Shown here: in pieces, positions 63,836-64,000 of the stretch | How positions within the stretch are numbered: position 1 is the stretch's first letter | How the letters are laid out: the number at the start of each line of letters is the position of its first letter | Source: Actinokineospora enzanensis DSM 44649 | GTDB taxonomy: Bacteria; Actinomycetota; Actinomycetes; Mycobacteriales; Pseudonocardiaceae | DNA: 64,000 nt | Reading direction: 5' to 3' | NCBI RefSeq assembly: GCF_000374445.1 | Contig: NZ_KB894427.1 | Coordinates: forward strand, 62,001-126,000 | Translations under genes and position numbers: made by a program | The notes under the pieces: generated by a model | Database searches by the model: none | Seen by the model: the letters and a program-made list of their open reading frames with translations, nothing else | Told to the model about the DNA's origin: nothing

Positions 63836-63906
63836 GGTTTCCGGGAAACCCCGCAACCGGTTCCATGCTGCCGGGTTTCCCATTTCCGGAAACACCCGGA
63901 AACCCG
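63836..63906. promoter_or_regulatory. Cluster of GGTTTCC/GGAAACC dyads
   Basis: GGTTTCCGGGAAACC (63836-63850) is a 15-bp palindrome. About 20 bp further, 63871-63906 holds GGGTTTCC, TTCCGGAAAC and CCGGAAACCC. At least five GGAAAC-type half-sites lie in 70 bp between the peptide ORF and the plus-strand start at the right edge, a likely regulator array. Confidence 0.55.
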
Positions 63907-63923
63907 GTCACGATAGGAGGACC

Positions 63924-63962
63924 ATGGACGGCGGAACCGGACGCTTCGGCTCTCGGGAGTGA
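63924..63962 (+). CDS. 12-codon ORF, possible leader peptide
   Basis: AGGAGG lies 3-8 nt before ATG; the product is MDGGTGRFGSRE. Its stop overlaps an ATG (TGATG), and a GTG follows at 63966, both continuing to the edge. It may be a leader or a chance ORF. Confidence 0.3.
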   Translation: MDGGTGRFGSRE

Positions 63963-63965
63963 TGG

Positions 63966-64000
63966 GTGGAGACACGGATCAAACAGTTGTTCGAGGAATT
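63966..64000 (+). CDS. Possible gene start cut by the right edge
   Basis: GTG at 63966, after CGGGAG, reads VETRIKQLFEE before the edge. An alternative ATG at 63962 in another frame reads MGGDTDQTVVRG. Too little is visible to choose. Confidence 0.35.
   Translation, partial: METRIKQLFEE

Overview
The window is high-GC actinomycete DNA. The gene families point to a filamentous member of the Pseudonocardiaceae: Lsr2, EfeUOB with IdeR-type iron boxes, snapalysin, csn-type chitosan genes, LLM F420 enzymes, and many GTG or leaderless starts. Genus level is inference. Coding density is high, with many 4-bp ATGA/GTGA stop-start overlaps.

Layout: 0-2.1 kb holds a partial gene, a frameshifted septum-formation-like membrane protein, gene remnants and a small secreted protein. 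2.4-5.9 kb is a small polyketide locus (UbiA prenyltransferase diverging from methyltransferase, type III PKS and a CorA-like transporter). 6.0-9.6 kb is metH under an SAH riboswitch. 9.9-14.3 kb is an accessory patch built around two XRE regulators. 14.5-17.7 kb has SOS-type dinB, a snapalysin-like protease, and an HxlR regulator facing an NADP-dependent oxidoreductase. 17.9-20.3 kb is a GH18 chitinase, 20.7-22.1 kb a secreted M14 carboxypeptidase. 22.1-24.8 kb is sparse, with palindromes and an A/T-rich patch. 24.8-27.8 kb is a sugar ABC importer without ATPase. 28.3-33.8 kb is a csnEFGHK-like chito-oligosaccharide uptake and catabolism operon. 34.8-36.1 kb has two overlapping fluoride-channel genes and a membrane protein. 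36.2-38.7 kb is a secreted GH13/CBM41 enzyme. 39.3-42.6 kb is efeUOB. 42.6-47.8 kb has a spermidine-synthase-like protein, PP2C, Lsr2, a fused PcaD-PcaC enzyme and a TenA-like protein. 48.0-49.1 kb is a GH19 chitinase, followed by a GGDEF protein with a degenerate HD-GYP domain and a DUF2637 protein. 53.8-59.2 kb has two TetR genes, two paralogous LLM oxidoreductases, a MITE-like inverted repeat and an MFS exporter. 59.2-64.0 kb has small conserved proteins, an XRE/NB-ARC/TPR regulator and, upstream of it, a 15-codon ORF with an excellent ribosome binding site.

How it fits together: the strongest theme is chitin and chitosan use. GH18 chitinase, GH19 chitinase and the csn-like operon lie far apart, yet each has GGTCTAGACC-centred palindromes upstream that match the DasR responsive element; the GH18 gene has two. 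This predicts one aminosugar-responsive regulon covering secreted chitinases and oligosaccharide import. A second theme is tight local control: an SAH riboswitch whose pseudoknot overlaps the anti-Shine-Dalgarno strand, an SOS box on the dinB start, tandem iron boxes at efeU, and leaderless promoters covered by palindromes at the LLM, TetR and DUF1772 genes. The most likely undescribed element is the 15-residue peptide next to the XRE/NB-ARC/TPR regulator, which resembles a peptide-receptor signalling pair but is untested.
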